This document shows positions 36,191 through 50,800 of a DNA stretch of 64,000 bases, piece after piece; position 1 is the stretch's first letter, and each line of letters begins with the position of its first letter. The notes below the pieces were generated by a model that saw only the letters and a list, made by a program, of their open reading frames with translations, was not told the DNA's origin and searched no databases. The translations under genes were made by a program, and so were the position numbers. Origin of the DNA: Apostichopus japonicus (Eukaryota > Echinodermata > Holothuroidea > Aspidochirotida > Stichopodidae). Location of the stretch: positions 1,103,001 through 1,167,000 of the forward strand of contig NC_092580.1 of the NCBI RefSeq assembly GCF_037975245.1, given 5' to 3'.

Positions 36191-38499
36191 GTGGCGCCGT
36201 TGGTTGCTCTGTACTTCGAGAGCGTGACGTATTTTGGATCGCGGGCTCGAGACCAGGTGGGGGCAGTTTGCTTTTGCCGCGATCTCATACGGTCTCTGGG
36301 AACTTTAAGTATTAGAAACGAACATAGATTTATATCAACTGCTGTCGTGGCGCGGTTGGTTGCTCTGTACCTCGAGAGCGTGACGTATTTTGGATCGCGG
36401 GCTTGAAACCAGGTGGGGGCAGTTTGCTTTTGCCGCGATCTCATACGGTCTCTGGGAACTTTAAGTATTAGAAACGAACATAGATTTATATCAACTGCTG
36501 TCGTGGCGCGGTTGGTTGCTCTGTACATCCAGAGCGTGACGTATTTTGGATCGCGGGCTCGAGACCAGGTGCGGGCAGTTTGCTTTTGCCGCGATCTCAT
36601 ACGGTCTCTGGGAACTTTAAGTATTAGAAACGAACATAGATTTATATCAACTGCTGTCGTGGCGCGGTTGGTTGCTCTGTACCTCGAGAGCGTGACGTAT
36701 TTTGGATCGCGGGCTCGAGACCATGAGGTGGCAGTTTGCTTTTGCCGCGATCTCATACGGTCTCTGGGAACTTTAAGTATTAGAAACGAACATAGATTTA
36801 TATCAACTGCTGTCGTGGCGCGGTTGGTTGCTCTGTACCTCGAGAGCGTGACGTATTTTGGATCGCGGGCTCGAGACCAGGTGGGGGCAGTTTGCTTTTG
36901 CCGCGATCTGATACGGTCTCTGGGAACTTTAAGTATTAGAAACGAACATAGATTTATATCAACTGCTGTCGTGGCGCGGTTGGTTGCTCTGTACCTCGAG
37001 AGCGAGACGTATTTTGGATCGCGGGCTCGAGACCTGGTGGGGGCAGTTTGCTTTTGCCGGGTTCTTATACGGTCTCTGGAACTTTAAGTATTAGAAACGA
37101 ACATAGATTTATATCAACTGCTGTCGTGGCGCGGTTGGTTGCTCTGTACCTCGAGAGCGTGACGTATTTTGGATCGCGGGCTCGAGACCAGGTGGGGGCA
37201 GTTTGCTTTTGCCGCGATCTCATACGGTCTCTGGGAACTTTAAGTATTAGAAACGAACATAGATTTATATCAACTGCTGTCGTGGCGCGGTTGGTTGCTC
37301 TGTACCTCGAGAGCGTGACGTATTTTGGATCGCGGGCTCGAGACCAGGTGGGGGCAGTTTGCTTTTGCCGCGATCTTATACGGTCTCTGGAAACTTTAAG
37401 TATTAGAAACGAACATAGATTTATATCAACTGCTGTCGTGGCGCGGTTGGTTGCTCTGTACCTCGAGAGCGTGACGTATTTTGGATCGCGGGTTCGAGAC
37501 CAGGTGGGGGCAGTTTGCTTTTGCCTCGATCTCATACGGTCTCTGGGAACTTTAAGTATTAGAAACGAACATAGATTTATATCAACTGCTGTCGTGGCGC
37601 GGTTGGTTGCTCTGTACCTCGAGAGCGTGACGTATTTTGGATCGCGGGCTCGAGACCAGGTGGGGGCAGTTTGCTTTTGCCGCGATCTGGTACGGTCTCT
37701 GGAACTTTAAGTATTAGAAACGAACATAGATTTATATCAACTGCTGTCGTGGCGCGGTTGCTTGCTCTGTACCTGGAGAGCGTGACGTATTTTGGATCGC
37801 GGGCTCGAGACCAGGTGGGGGCAGTTTGCTTTTGCCGCTATCTGGTACGGTCTCTGGAACTTTAAGTATTAGAAACGAACATAGATTTATATCAACTGCT
37901 GTCGTGGCGCGGTTGCTTGCTCTGTACCTCGAGAGCGTGACGTATTTTGGATCGCGGGCTCGAGACAAGGTGGGGGCAGTTTGCTCTTGCCGCGATCTCA
38001 TACGGTCTCTGTGAACTTTAAGTATTAGAAACGAACATAGATTTATATCAACTGCTGTCGTGGCGCGGTTGGTTGCTCTGTACCTCGAGAGCGTGACGAT
38101 TTTTTGATCGCGGGCTCGAGACCAGGTGGGGGCAGTTTGCTTTTGCCGCGATCTTATACGGTCTCTGGGAACTTTAAGTATTAGAAACGAACATAGATTT
38201 ATATCAACTGCTGTCGTGGCGCGGTTGGTTGCTCTGTACCTCGAGAGCGTGACGTATTTTGGATCGCGGGCTCGAGACCAGGTGGGGGCAGTTTGCTTTT
38301 GCCGCGATCTTATACGGTCTCTGGGAACTTTAAGTATTAGAAACGAACATAGATTTATATCAACTGCTGTCGTGGCGCGGTTGTTTGCTCTGTACCTCGA
38401 GAGCGTGACGTATTTTGGATCGCGGGCTCGAGACCAGGTGGGGGCAGTTTGCTTTTGCCGCGATCTCATACGGTCTCTGGGAACTTTAAGTATTAGAAA

Positions 38500-40720
38500 C
38501 GAACATAGATTTATATCAACTGCTGTCGTGGCGCGGTTGGTTGCTCTGTACCTCGAGAGCGTGACGTATTTTGGATCGCGGGCTCGAGACCAGGTGGGGG
38601 CAGTTTGCTTTTGCCGCGATCTTATACGGTCTCTGGGAACTTTAAGTATTAGAAACGAACATAGATTTATATCAACTGCTGTCGTGGCGCGGTTGGTTGC
38701 TCTGTACCTCGAGAGCGTGACGTATTTTGGATCGCGGGCTCGAGACCAGGTGGGGGCAGTTTGCTTTTGTCGCGATCTCATACGGTCTCTGGGAACTTTA
38801 AGTATTAGAAACGAACATAGATTTATATCAACTGCTGTCGTGGCGCGGTTGGTTGCTCTGTACCTCGAGAGCGTGACGTATTTTGGATCGCGGGCTCGAG
38901 ACCAGGTGGGGGCAGTTTGCTTTTGCCGCGATCTCATACGGTCTCTGGGAACTTTAAGTATTAGAAACGAACATAGATTTATATCAACTGCTGTCGTGGC
39001 GCGGTTGGTTGCTCTGTACTTCGAGAGCGTGACGTATTTTGGATCGCGGGCTCGAGACCAGGTGGGGGCAGTTTGCTTTTGTCGCGATCTCATACGGTCT
39101 CTGGAAACTTTAAGTATTAGAAACGAACATAGATTTATATCAACTGCTGTCGTGGCGCGGTTGGTTGCTCTGTACCTCGAGAGCGTGACGATTTTTTGAT
39201 CGCGGGCTCGAGACCAGGTGGGGGCAGTTTGCTTTTGCCGCGATCTTATACGGTCTCTGGGAACTTTAAGTATTAGAAACGAACATAGATTTATATCAAC
39301 TGCTGTCGTGGCGCGGTTGGTTGCTCTGTACCTCGAGAGCGTGACGTATTTTGGATCGCGGGCTCGAGACCAGGTGGGGGCAGTTTGCTTTTGTCGCGAT
39401 CTCATACGGTCTCTGGGAACTTTAAGTATTAGAAACGAACATAGATTTATATCAACTGCTGTCGTGGCGCGGTTGGTTGCTCTGTACCTCGAGAGCGTGA
39501 CGTATTTTGGATCGCGGGCTCGAGACCAGGTGGGGGCAGTTTGCTTTTGCCGGGTTCTTATACGGTCTCTGTGAAATTTAAGTATTAGAAACGAACATAG
39601 ATTTATATCAACTGCTGTCGTGGCGCGGTTGGTTGCTCTGTACCTCGAGAGCGTGACGTATTTTGGATCGCGGGCTCGAGACCAGGTGGGGGCAGTTTGC
39701 TTTTGCCGCGATCTCATACGGTCTCTGGGAACTTTAAGTATTAGAAACGAACATAGATTTATATCAACTGCTGTCGTGGCGCGGTTGGTTGCTCTGTACC
39801 TCGAGAGCGTGACGTATTTTGGATCGCGGGCTCGAGACCAGGTGGGGGCAGTTTGCTTTTGCCGCGATCTGGTACGGTCTCTATGAACTTTAAGTATTAG
39901 AAACGAACATAGATTTATATCAACTGCTGTCGTGGCGCGGTTGCTTGCTCTGTACCTCGAGAGCGTGACGTATTTTGGATCGCGGGCTCGAGACCAGGTG
40001 GGGGCAGTTTGCTTTTGCCGCGATCTTATACGGTCTCTGGAACTTTAAGTATTAGAAACGAACATAGATTTATATCAACTGCTGTCGTGGCGCGGTTGGT
40101 TGCTCTGTACCTCGAGAGCGTGACGTATTTTGGATCGCGGGCTCGAGACCAGGTGGGGGCAGTTTGCTTTTGCCGCGATCTGGTACGGTCTCTATGAACT
40201 TTAAGTATTAGAAACGAACATAGATTTATATCAACTGCTGTCGTGGCGCGGTTGGTTGCTCTGTACCTCGAGAGCGTGACGTATTTTGGATCGCGGGCTC
40301 GAGACCAGGTGGGGGCAGTTTGCTTTTGCCGCGATCTTATACGGTCTCTGGGAACTTTAAGTATTAGAAACGAACATAGATTTATATCAACTGCTGTCGT
40401 GGCGCGGTTGCTTGCTCTGTACCTCGAGAGCGTGACGTATTTTGGATCGCGGGCTCGAGACCAGGTGGGGGCAGTTTGCTTTTGCCGCGATCTCATACGG
40501 TCTCTGGGAACTTTAAGTATTAGAAACGAACATAGATTTATATCAACTGCTGTCGTGGCGCGGTTGGTTGCTCTGTACCTCGAGAGCGTGACGTATTTTG
40601 GATCGCGGGCTCGAGAGCGTGACGTATTTTGGATCGCGGGCTCGAGACCAGGTGGGGGCAGTTTGCTTTTGCCGCGATCTGGTACGGTCTCTGGAAACTT
40701 TAAGTATTTGAAACGAACAT
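38500..40720 (+). repeat. 2,214-bp tandem duplication, copy 1
   Basis: Shares with 40,721-42,950, at a constant offset of 2,214 bp, the variants TACTTCGAG, TTTTGTCGCG, GACGATTTTTTGATCG (39,191 and 41,404), GCCGGGTTCTT with GTGAAATTTAAG, CTCTATGAAC and a 31-bp insertion. The length equals fourteen monomers plus the insertion. Confidence 0.9.
40579..40647 (+). repeat. 31-bp internal duplication in a monomer
   Basis: The segment from CTCGAGAGCGTG to GGATCGCGGG occurs twice in a row, so CTCGAG sits at 40,579, 40,610 and 40,641. Every normal monomer already has two CTCGAGA sites 31 bp apart, so slippage or unequal exchange between them adds exactly 31 bp. The same scar is at 42,793, 42,824 and 42,855. 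Confidence 0.9.
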
Positions 40721-42950
40721 AGATTTATATCAACTGCTGTCGTGGCGCGGTTGGTTGCTCTGTACCTCGAGAGCGTGACGTATTTTGGATCGCGGGCTCG
40801 AGACCAGGTGGGGGCAGTTTGCTTTTGCCGCGATCTTATACGGTCTCTGGGAACTTTAAGTATTAGAAACGAACATAGATTTATATCAACTGCTGTCGTG
40901 GCGCGGTTGGTTGCTCTGTACCTCGAGAGCGTGACGTATTTTGGATCGCGGGCTCGAGACCAGGTGGGGGCAGTTTGCTTTTGTCGCGATCTCATACGGT
41001 CTCTGGGAACTTTAAGTATTAGAAACGAACATAGATTTATATCAACTGCTGTCGTGGCGCGGTTGGTTGCTCTGTACCTCGAGAGCGTGACGTATTTTGG
41101 ATCGCGGGCTCGAGACCAGGTGGGGGCAGTTTGCTTTTGCCGCGATCTCATACGGTCTCTGGGAACTTTAAGTATTAGAAACGAACATAGATTTATATCA
41201 ACTGCTGTCGTGGCGCGGTTGGTTGCTCTGTACTTCGAGAGCGTGACGTATTTTGGATCGCGGGCTCGAGACCAGGTGGGGGCAGTTTGCTTTTGTCGCG
41301 ATCTCATACGGTCTCTGGAAACTTTAAGTATTAGAAACGAACATAGATTTATATCAACTGCTGTCGTGGCGCGGTTGGTTGCTCTGTACCTCGAGAGCGT
41401 GACGATTTTTTGATCGCGGGCTCGAGACCAGGTGGGGGCAGTTTGCTTTTGCCGCGATCTTATACGGTCTCTGGGAACTTTAAGTATTAGAAACGAACAT
41501 AGATTTATATCAACTGCTGTCGTGGCGCGGTTGGTTGCTCTGTACCTCGAGAGCGTGACGTATTTTGGATCGCGGGCTCGAGACCAGGTGGGGGCAGTTT
41601 GCTTTTGTCGCGATCTCATACGGTCTCTGGGAACTTTAAGTATTAGAAACGAACATAGATTTATATCAACTGCTGTCGTGGCGCGGTTGGTTGCTCTGTA
41701 CCTCGAGAGCGTGACGTATTTTGGATCGCGGGCTCGAGACCAGGTGGGGGCAGTTTGCTTTTGCCGGGTTCTTATACGGTCTCTGTGAAATTTAAGTATT
41801 AGAAACGAACATAGATTTATATCAACTGCTGTCGTGGCGCGGTTGGTTGCTCTGTACCTCGAGAGCGTGACGTATTTTGGATCGCGGGCTCGAGACCAGG
41901 TGGGGGCAGTTTGCTTTTGCCGCGATCTCATACGGTCTCTGGGAACTTTAAGTATTAGAAACGAACATAGATTTATATCAACTGCTGTCGTGGCGCGGTT
42001 GGTTGCTCTGTACCTCGAGAGCGTGACGTATTTTGGATCGCGGGCTCGAGACCAGGTGGGGGCAGTTTGCTTTTGCCGCGATCTGGTACGGTCTCTATGA
42101 ACTTTAAGTATTAGAAACGAACATAGATTTATATCAACTGCTGTCGTGGCGCGGTTGCTTGCTCTGTACCTCGAGAGCGTGACGTATTTTGGATCGCGGG
42201 CTCGAGACCAGGTGGGGGCAGTTTGCTTTTGCCGCGATCTTATACGGTCTCTGGAACTTTAAGTATTAGAAACGAACATAGATTTATATCAACTGCTGTC
42301 GTGGCGCGGTTGGTTGCTCTGTACCTCGAGAGCGTGACGTATTTTGGATCGCGGGCTCGAGACCAGGTGGGGGCAGTTTGCTTTTGCCGCGATCTGGTAC
42401 GGTCTCTATGAACTTTAAGTATTAGAAACGAACATAGATTTATATCAACTGCTGTCGTGGCGCGGTTGGTTGCTCTGTACCTCGAGAGCGTGACGTATTT
42501 TGGATCGCGGGCTCGAGACCAGGTGGGGGCAGTTTGCTTTTGCCGCGATCTTATACGGTCTCTGGGAACTTTAAGTATTAGAAACGAACATAGATTTATA
42601 TCAACTGCTGTCGTGGCGCGGTTGCTTGCTCTGTACCTCGAGAGCGTGACGTATTTTGGATCGCGGGCTCGAGACCAGGTGGGGGCAGTTTGCTTTTGCC
42701 GCGATCTCATACGGTCTCTGGGAACTTTAAGTATTAGAAACGAACATAGATTTATATCAACTGCTGTCGTGGCGCGGTTGGTTGCTCTGTACCTCGAGAG
42801 CGTGACGTATTTTGGATCGCGGGCTCGAGAGCGTGACGTATTTTGGATCGCGGGCTCGAGACCAGGTGGGGGCAGTTTGCTTTTGCCGCGATCTGGTACG
42901 GTCTCTGGAAACTTTAAGTATTTGAAACGAACATAGATTTATATCAACTG
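40721..42950 (+). repeat. 2,214-bp tandem duplication, copy 2
   Basis: Second copy of 38,500-40,720, including the 31-bp insertion (42,793-42,861), so the duplication happened after that insertion. The match continues until about 43,050, where CTCATACGG replaces CTTATACGG. Confidence 0.9.
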
Positions 42951-43929
42951 CTGTCGTGGCGCGGTTGGTTGCTCTGTACCTCGAGAGCGTGACGTATTTT
43001 GGATCGCGGGCTCGAGACCAGGTGGGGGCAGTTTGCTTTTGCCGCGATCTCATACGGTCTCTGGGAACTTTAAGTATTAGAAACGAACATAGATTTATAT
43101 CAACTGCTGTCGTGGCGCGGTTGGTTGCTCTGTACCTCGAGAGCGTGACGTATTTTGGATCGCGGGCTCGAGACCAGGTGGGGGCAGTTTGCTTTTGCCG
43201 CGATCTCATACGGTCTCTGGGAACTTTAAGTATTTGAAACGAACATAGATTTATATCAACTGCTGTCGTGGCGCGGTTGGTTGCTCTGTACCTCGAGAGC
43301 GTGACGTATTTTGGATCGCGGGCTCGAGACCAGGTGGGGGCAGTTTGCTTTTGCCGCGATCTCATACGGTCTCTGGAACTTTAAGTATTAGAAACGAACA
43401 TAGATTTATATCAACTGCTGTCGTGGCGCGGTTGGTTGCTCTGTACCTCGAGAGCGTGACGTATTTTGGATCGCGGGCTCGAGACCAGGTGGGGGCAGTT
43501 TGCTTTTGCCGCGATCTTATACGGTCTCTGGGAACTTTAAGTATTAGAAACGAACATAGATTTATATCAACTGCTGTCGTGGCGCGGTTGGTTGCTCTGT
43601 ACCTCGAGAGCGTGACGTATTTTGGATCGCGGGCTCGAGACCAGGTGGGGGCAGTTTGCTTTTGCCGCGATCTTATACGGTCTCTTGGAACTTTAAGTAT
43701 TAGAAACGAACATAGATTTATATCAACTGCTGTCGTGGCGCGGTTGCTTGCTCTGTACCTCGAGAGCGTGACGTATTTTGGATCGCGGGCTCGAGACCAG
43801 GTGGGGGCAGTTTGCTTTTGCCGCGATCTTATACGGTCTCTGGGAACTTTAAGTATTAGAAACGAACATAGATTTATATCAACTGCTGTCGTGGCGCGGT
43901 TGGTTGCTCTGTACCTCGAGAGCGTGACG

Positions 43930-45430
43930 TATTTTGGATCGCGGGCTCGAGACCAGGCCAGCGCAGTTTGCTTTTGCCTCGATCTTATACGGTCTCTGGG
44001 AACTTTAAGTATTAGAAACGAACATAGATTTATATCAACTGCTGTCGTGGCGAGGTTGGTTGCTCTGTACCTCGAGAGCGTGACGTATTTTGGATCGCGG
44101 GCTCGAGACCAGGTGGGGGCAGTTTGCTTTTGCCGCGATCTTATACGGTCTCTGGGAACTTTAAGTATTAGAAACGAACATAGATTTATATCAACTGCTG
44201 TCGTGGCGCGGTTGGTTGCTCTGTACCTCGAGAGCGTGACGTATTTTGGATCGCGGGCTCGAGACCAGGCCAGCGCAGTTTGCTTTTGCCTCGATCTAAT
44301 ACGGTCTCTGGAACTTTAAGTATTAGAAACGAACATAGATTTATATCAACTGCTGTCGTGGCGCGGTTGGTTGCTCTGTACCTCGAGAGCGTGACGTATT
44401 TTGGATCGCGGGCTCGAGACCAGGTGGGGGCAGTTTGCTTTTGCCGGGATCTTATACGGTCTCTGGAACTTTAAGTATTAGAAACGAACATAAATTTATA
44501 TCAACTGCTGTCGTGGCGCGGTTGGTTGTGCTCTGTACCTCGAGAGCGAGACGTATTTTGGATCGCGGGCTCGAGACCAGGCCAGCGCAGTTTGCTTTTG
44601 CCTCGATCTAATACGGTCTCTGGAACTTTAAGTATTAGAAACGAACATAGATTTATATCAACTGCTGTCGTGGCGCGGTTGGTTGCTCTGTACCTCGAGA
44701 GCGTGACGTATTTTGGATCGCGGGCTCGAGACCAGGTGGGGGCAGTTTGCTTTTGCCGCGATCTTATACGGTCTCTGGGAAATTTAAGTATTAGAAACGA
44801 ACATAGATTTATATCAACTGCTGTCGTGGCGCGGTTGGTTGTGCTCTGTACCTCGAGAGCGAGACGTATTTTGGATCGCGGGCTCGAGACCAGGCCAGCG
44901 CAGTTTGCTTTTGCCTCGGACTAATACGGTCTCTGGAACTTTAAGTATTAGAAACGAACATAGATTTATATCAACTGCTGTCGTGGCGCGGTTGGTTGCT
45001 CTGTACCTCGAGAGCGTGACGTATTTTGGATCGCGGGCTCGAGACCAGGCCAGCGCAGTTTGCTTTTGTCTCGATCTAATACGGTCTCTGGAACTTTAAG
45101 TATTAGAAACGAACATAGATTTATATCAACTGCTGTCGTGGCGCGGTTGGTTATGCTCTGTACCTCGAGAGCGTGACGTATTTTGGATCGCGGGCTCGAG
45201 ACCAGGTGGGGGCAGTTTGCTTTTGCCGCGATCTTATACGGTCTCTGGGAACTTTAAGTATTAGAAACGAACATAGATTTATATCAACTGCTGTCGTGGC
45301 GCGGTTGGTTGTGCTCTGTACCTCGAGAGCGAGACGTATTTTGGATCGCGGGCTCGAGACCAGGCCAGCGCAGTTTGCTTTTGCCTCGATCTAATACGGT
45401 CTCTGGAACTTTAAGTATTAGAAACGAACA
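43930..45430 (+). repeat. Dimeric subarray with the edge-type haplotype
   Basis: GGCCAGCGCAG replaces GGTGGGGGCAG at about 43,958, 44,270, 44,582, 44,895, 45,050 and 45,365, mostly 312-315 bp apart, so it alternates with ordinary monomers. Linked variants are TTGCCTCGATCTAATACGG, GGTTGTGCTCTG (TATG at 45,150) and GAGCGAGACG. The same junction otherwise appears only at the array edge and at about 5,368. Confidence 0.85.
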
Positions 45431-47849
45431 TAGATTTATATCAACTGCTGTCGTGGCGCGGTTGGTTGCTTTGTACCTCGAGAGCGTGACGTATTTTGGA
45501 TCACGGGCTCGAGACCAGGTGGGGGCAGTTTGCTTTTACCGCGATCTTATACGGTCTCTGGGAACTTTAAGTATTAGAAACGAACATAGATTTATATCAA
45601 CTGCTGTCGTGGCGCGGTTGGTTGCTCTGTACCTCGAGAGCGTGACGTATTTTGGATCACGGGCTCGAGACCAGGTGGGGGCAGTTTGCTTTTGCGCGAT
45701 CTCATACGGTCTCTGGGAACTTTAAGTATTAGAAACGAACATAGATTTATATCAACTGCTGTCGTGGCGCGGTTGGTTGCTCTGTACCTCGAGAGCGTGA
45801 CGTATTTTGGATCGCGGGCTCGAGACCAGGTGGGGGCAGTTTGCTTTTACCGCGATCTTATACGGTCTCTGGGAACTTTAAGTATTAGAAACGAACATAG
45901 ATTTATATCAACTGCTGTCGTGGCGCGGTTGGTTGCTCTGTACCTCGAGAGCGTGACGTATTTTGGATCGCGGGCTCGAGACCAGGTGGGGGCAGTTTGC
46001 TTTTGCCGCGATCTTTTACGGTCTCTGGGAACTTTAAGTATTAGAAACGAACATAGATTTATATCAACTGCTGTCGTGGCGCGGTTGGTTGCTCTGTACC
46101 TCGAGAGCGTGACGTATTTTGGATCGCGGGCTCGAGACCAGGTGGGGGCAGTTTGCTTTTGCCGCGATCTCATACGGTCTCTGGGAACTTTAAGTATTAG
46201 AAACGAACATAGATTTATATCAACTGCTGTCGTGGCGCGGTTGGTTGCTCTGTACCTCGAGAGCGTGACGTATTTTGGATCGCGGGCTCGAGACCAGGTG
46301 GGGGCAGTTTGCTTTTGCCGCGATCTCATACGGTCTCTGGGAACTTTAAGTATTAGAAACGAACATAGATTTATATCAACTGCTGTCGTGGCGCGGTTGG
46401 TTGCTCTGTACCTCGAGAGCGTGACGTATTTTGGATCGCGGGCTCGAGATCAGGTGGGGGCAGTTTGCTTTTGCCGCGATCTCATACGGTCTCTGGGAAC
46501 TTTAAGTATTAGAAACGAACATAGATTTATATCAACTGCTGTCGTGGCGCGGTTGGTTGCTCTGTACCTCGAGAGCGTGACGTATTTTGGATCGCGGGCT
46601 CGAGACCTGGTGGGGGCAGTTTGCTTTTGCCGGGTTCTTATACGGTCTCTGGAACTTTAAGTATTAGAAACGAACATAGATTTATATCAACTGCTGTCGT
46701 GGCGCGGTTGGTTGCTCTGTACCTCGAGAGCGTGACGTATTTTGGATCGCGGGCTCGAGACCAGGTGGGGGCAGTTTGCTTTTGCCGCGATCTTATACGG
46801 TCTCTGGGAACTTTAAGTATTAGAAACGAACATAGATTTATATCAACTGCTGTCGTGGCGCGGTTGGTTGCTCTGTACCTCGAGAGCGTGACGTATTTTG
46901 GATCGCGGGCTCGAGAACAGGTGGGGGCAGTTTGCTTTTGCCGCGATCTCATACGGTCTCTGGAAACTTTAAGTATTAGAAACGAACATAGATTTATATC
47001 AACTGCTGTCGTGGCGCGGTTGGTTGCTCTGTACCTCGAGAGCGTGACGTATTTTGGATCGCGGGCTCGAGACCAGGTGGGGGCAGTTTGCTTTTGCCTC
47101 GATCTTATACGGTCTCTGGGAACTTTAAGTATTAGAAACGAACATAGATTTATATCAACTGCTGTCGTGGCGCGGTTGGTTGCTCTGTACCTCGAGAGCG
47201 TGACGATTTTTTGATCGCGGGCTCGAGACCAGGTGGGGGCAGTTTGCTTTTGCCGCGATCTTATACGGTCTCTGGGAACTTTAAGTATTAGAAACGAACA
47301 TAGATTTATATCAACTGCTGTCGTGGCGCGGTTGCTTGCTCTGTACCTCGAGAGCGTGACGTATTTTGGATCGCGGGCTCGAGACCAGGTGGGGGCAGTT
47401 TGCTTTTGCCGCGATCTCATACGGTCTCTGGGAACTTTAAGTATTAGAAACGAACATAGATTTATATCAACTGCTGTCGTGGCGCGGTTGTTTGCTCTGT
47501 ACCTCGAGAGCGTGACGTATTTTGGATCGCGGGCTCGAGACCAGGTGGGGGCAGTTTGCTTTTGCCGCGATCTCATACGGTCTCTGGGAACTTTAAGTAT
47601 TAGAAACGAACATAGATTTATATCAACTGCTGTCGTGGCGCGGTTGGTTGCTCTGTACCTCGAGAGCGTGACGTATTTTGGATCGCGGGCTCGAGACCAG
47701 GTGGGGGCAGTTTGCTTTTGCCGCGATCTTATACGGTCTCTGGAACTTTAAGTATTAGAAACGAACATAGATTTATATCAACTGCTGTCGTGGCGCGGTT
47801 GGTTGCTCTGTACCTCGAGAGCGTGACGTATTTTGGATCGCGGGCTCGA

Positions 47850-50800
47850 GACCAGGTGGGGGCAGTTTGCTTTTGCCGCGATCTCATACGGTCTCTGTGA
47901 ACTTTAAGTATTAGAAACGAACATAGATTTATATCAACTGCTGTCGTGGCGCGCTTGGTTGCTCTGTACCTCGAGAGCGTGACGATTTTTTGATCGCGGG
48001 CTCGAGACCAGGTGGGGGCAGTTTGCTTTTGCCGCGATCTTATACGGTCTCTGGGAACTTTAAGTATTAGAAACGAACATAGATTTTTATCAACTGCTGT
48101 CGTGGCGCGGTTGGTTGCTCTGTACCTCGAGAGCGTGACGTATTTTGGATCGCGGGCTCGAGACCAGGTGGGGGCAGTTTGCTTTTGCCGGGATCTTATA
48201 CGGTCTCTGGAACTTTAAGTATTAGAAACGAACATAGATTTATATCAACTGCTGTCGTGGCGCGGTTGTTTGCTCTGTACCTCGAGAGCGTGACGTATTT
48301 TGGATCGCGGGCTCGAGACCAGGTGGGGGCAGTTTGCTTTTGCCGGGATCTTATACGGTCTCTGGAACTTTAAGTATTAGAAACGAACATAGATTTATAT
48401 CAACTGCTGTCGTGGCGCGGTTGGTTGCTCTGTACCTCGAGAGCGTTACGTATTTTGGATCGCGGGCTCGAGACCAGGTGGGGGCAGTTTGCTTTTGCCG
48501 CGATCTTTTACGGTCTCTGAAACTTTAAGTATTAGAATAGAACATAGATTTATATCAACTGCTGTCGTGGCGCGGTTGGTTGCTCTGTACCTCGAGAGCG
48601 TGACGTATTTTGGATCGCGGGCTCGAGACCAGGTGGGGGCAGTTTGCTTTTGCCGCGATCTTATACGGTCTCTGAAACTTTAAGTATTAGAAACGAACAT
48701 AGATTTATATCAACTGCTGTCGTGGCGCGGTTGGTTGCTCTGTACCTCGAGAGCGTGACGTATTTTGGATCGCGGGCTCGAGACAAGGTGGGGGCAGTTT
48801 GCTTTTGCCGCGATCTCATACGGTCTCTGTGAACTTTAAGTATTAGAAACGAACATAGATTTATATCAACTGCTGTCGTGACGCGGTTGGTTGCTCTGTA
48901 CCTCGAGAGCGTGACGATTTTTTGATCGCGGGCTCGAGACCAGGTGGGGGCAGTTTGCTTTTGCCGCGATCTTATACGGTCTCTGGGAACTTTAAGTATT
49001 AGAAACGAACATAGATTTTTATCAACTGCTGTCGTGGCGCGGTTGGTTGCTCTGTACCTCGAGAGCGTGACGTATTTTGGATCGCGGGCTCGAGACCAGG
49101 TGGGGGCAGTTTGCTTTTGCCGGGATCTTATACGGTCTCTGGAACTTTAAGTATTAGAAACGAACATAAATTTATATCAACTGCTGTCGTGGCGCGGTTG
49201 TTTGCTCTGTACCTCGAGAGCGTGACGTATTTTGGATCGCGGGCTCGAGATCAGGTGGGGGCAGTTTGCTTTTGCCGGGATCTTATACGGTCTCTGGAAC
49301 TTTAAGTATTAGAAACGAACATAGATTTATATCAACTGCTGTCGTGGCGCGGTTGGTTGCTCTGTACCTCGAGAGCGTTACGTATTTTGGATCGCGGGCT
49401 CGAGACCAGGTGGGGGCAGTTTGCTTTTGCCGCGATCTTTTACGGTCTCTGAAACTTTAAGTATTAGAAACGAACATAGATTTATATCAACTGCTGTCGT
49501 GGCGCGGTTGGTTGCTCTGTACCTCGAGAGCGTGACGTATTTTGGATCGCGGGCTCGAGACCAGGTGGGGGCAGTTTGCTTTTGCCGCGATCTTATACGG
49601 TCTCTGGAACTTTAAGTATTAGAAACGAACATAGATTTATATCAACTGCTGTCGTGGCGCGGTTGGTTGCTCTGTACCTCGAGAGCGTGACGTATTTTGG
49701 ATCGCGGGCTCGAGACCAGGTGGGGGCAGTTTGCTTTTGTCGCGATCTCATACGGTCTCTGGGAACTTTAAGTATTAGAAACGAACATAGATTTATATCA
49801 ACTGCTGTCGTGGCGCGGTTGGTTGCTCTGTACCTCGAGAGCGTGACGTATTTTGGATCGCGGGCTCGAGACCAGGTGGGGGCAGTTTGCTTTTGCCGGG
49901 ATCTTATACGGTCTCTGGGAACTTAAAGTATTAGAAACGAACATAGATTTATATCAACTGCTGTCGTGGCGCGGTTGGTTGCTCTGTACCTCGAGAGCGT
50001 GACGTATTTTGGATCGCGGGCTCGAGACCAGGTGGGGGCAGTTTGCTTTTGCCGGGATCTTATACGGTCTCTGGAACTTTAAGTATTAGAAACGAACATA
50101 GATTTATATCAACTGCTGTCGTGGCGCGGTTGTTTGCTCTGTACCTCGAGAGCGTGACGTATTTTGGATCGCGGGCTCGAGACCAGGTGGGGGCAGTTTG
50201 CTTTTGCCGGGATCTTATACGGTCTCTGGAACTTTAAGTATTAGAAACGAACATAGATTTATATCAACTGCTGTCGTGGCGCGGTTGGTTGCTCTGTACC
50301 TCGAGAGCGTTACGTATTTTGGATCGCGGGCTCGAGACCAGGTGGGGGCAGTTTGCTTTTGCCGCGATCTTTTACGGTCTCTGAAACTTTAAGTATTAGA
50401 AACGAACATAGATTTATATCAACTGCTGTCGTGGCGCGGTTGGTTGCTCTGTACCTCGAGAGCGTGACGTATTTTGGATCGCGGGCTCGAGACCAGGTGG
50501 GGGCAGTTTGCTTTTGCCGCGATCTTATACGGTCTCTGGGAACTTTAAGTATTAGAAACGAACATAGATTTATATCAACTGCTGTCGTGGCGCGGTTGGT
50601 TGCTCTGTACCTCGAGAGCGTGACGTATTTTGGATCGCGGGCTCGAGACCAGGTGGGGGCAGTTTGCTTTTGTCGCGATCTCATACGGTCTCTGGGAACT
50701 TTAAGTATTAGAAACGAACATAGATTTATATCAACTGCTGTCGTGGCGCGGTTGGTTGCTCTGTACCTCGAGAGCGTGACGTATTTTGGATCGCGGGCTC

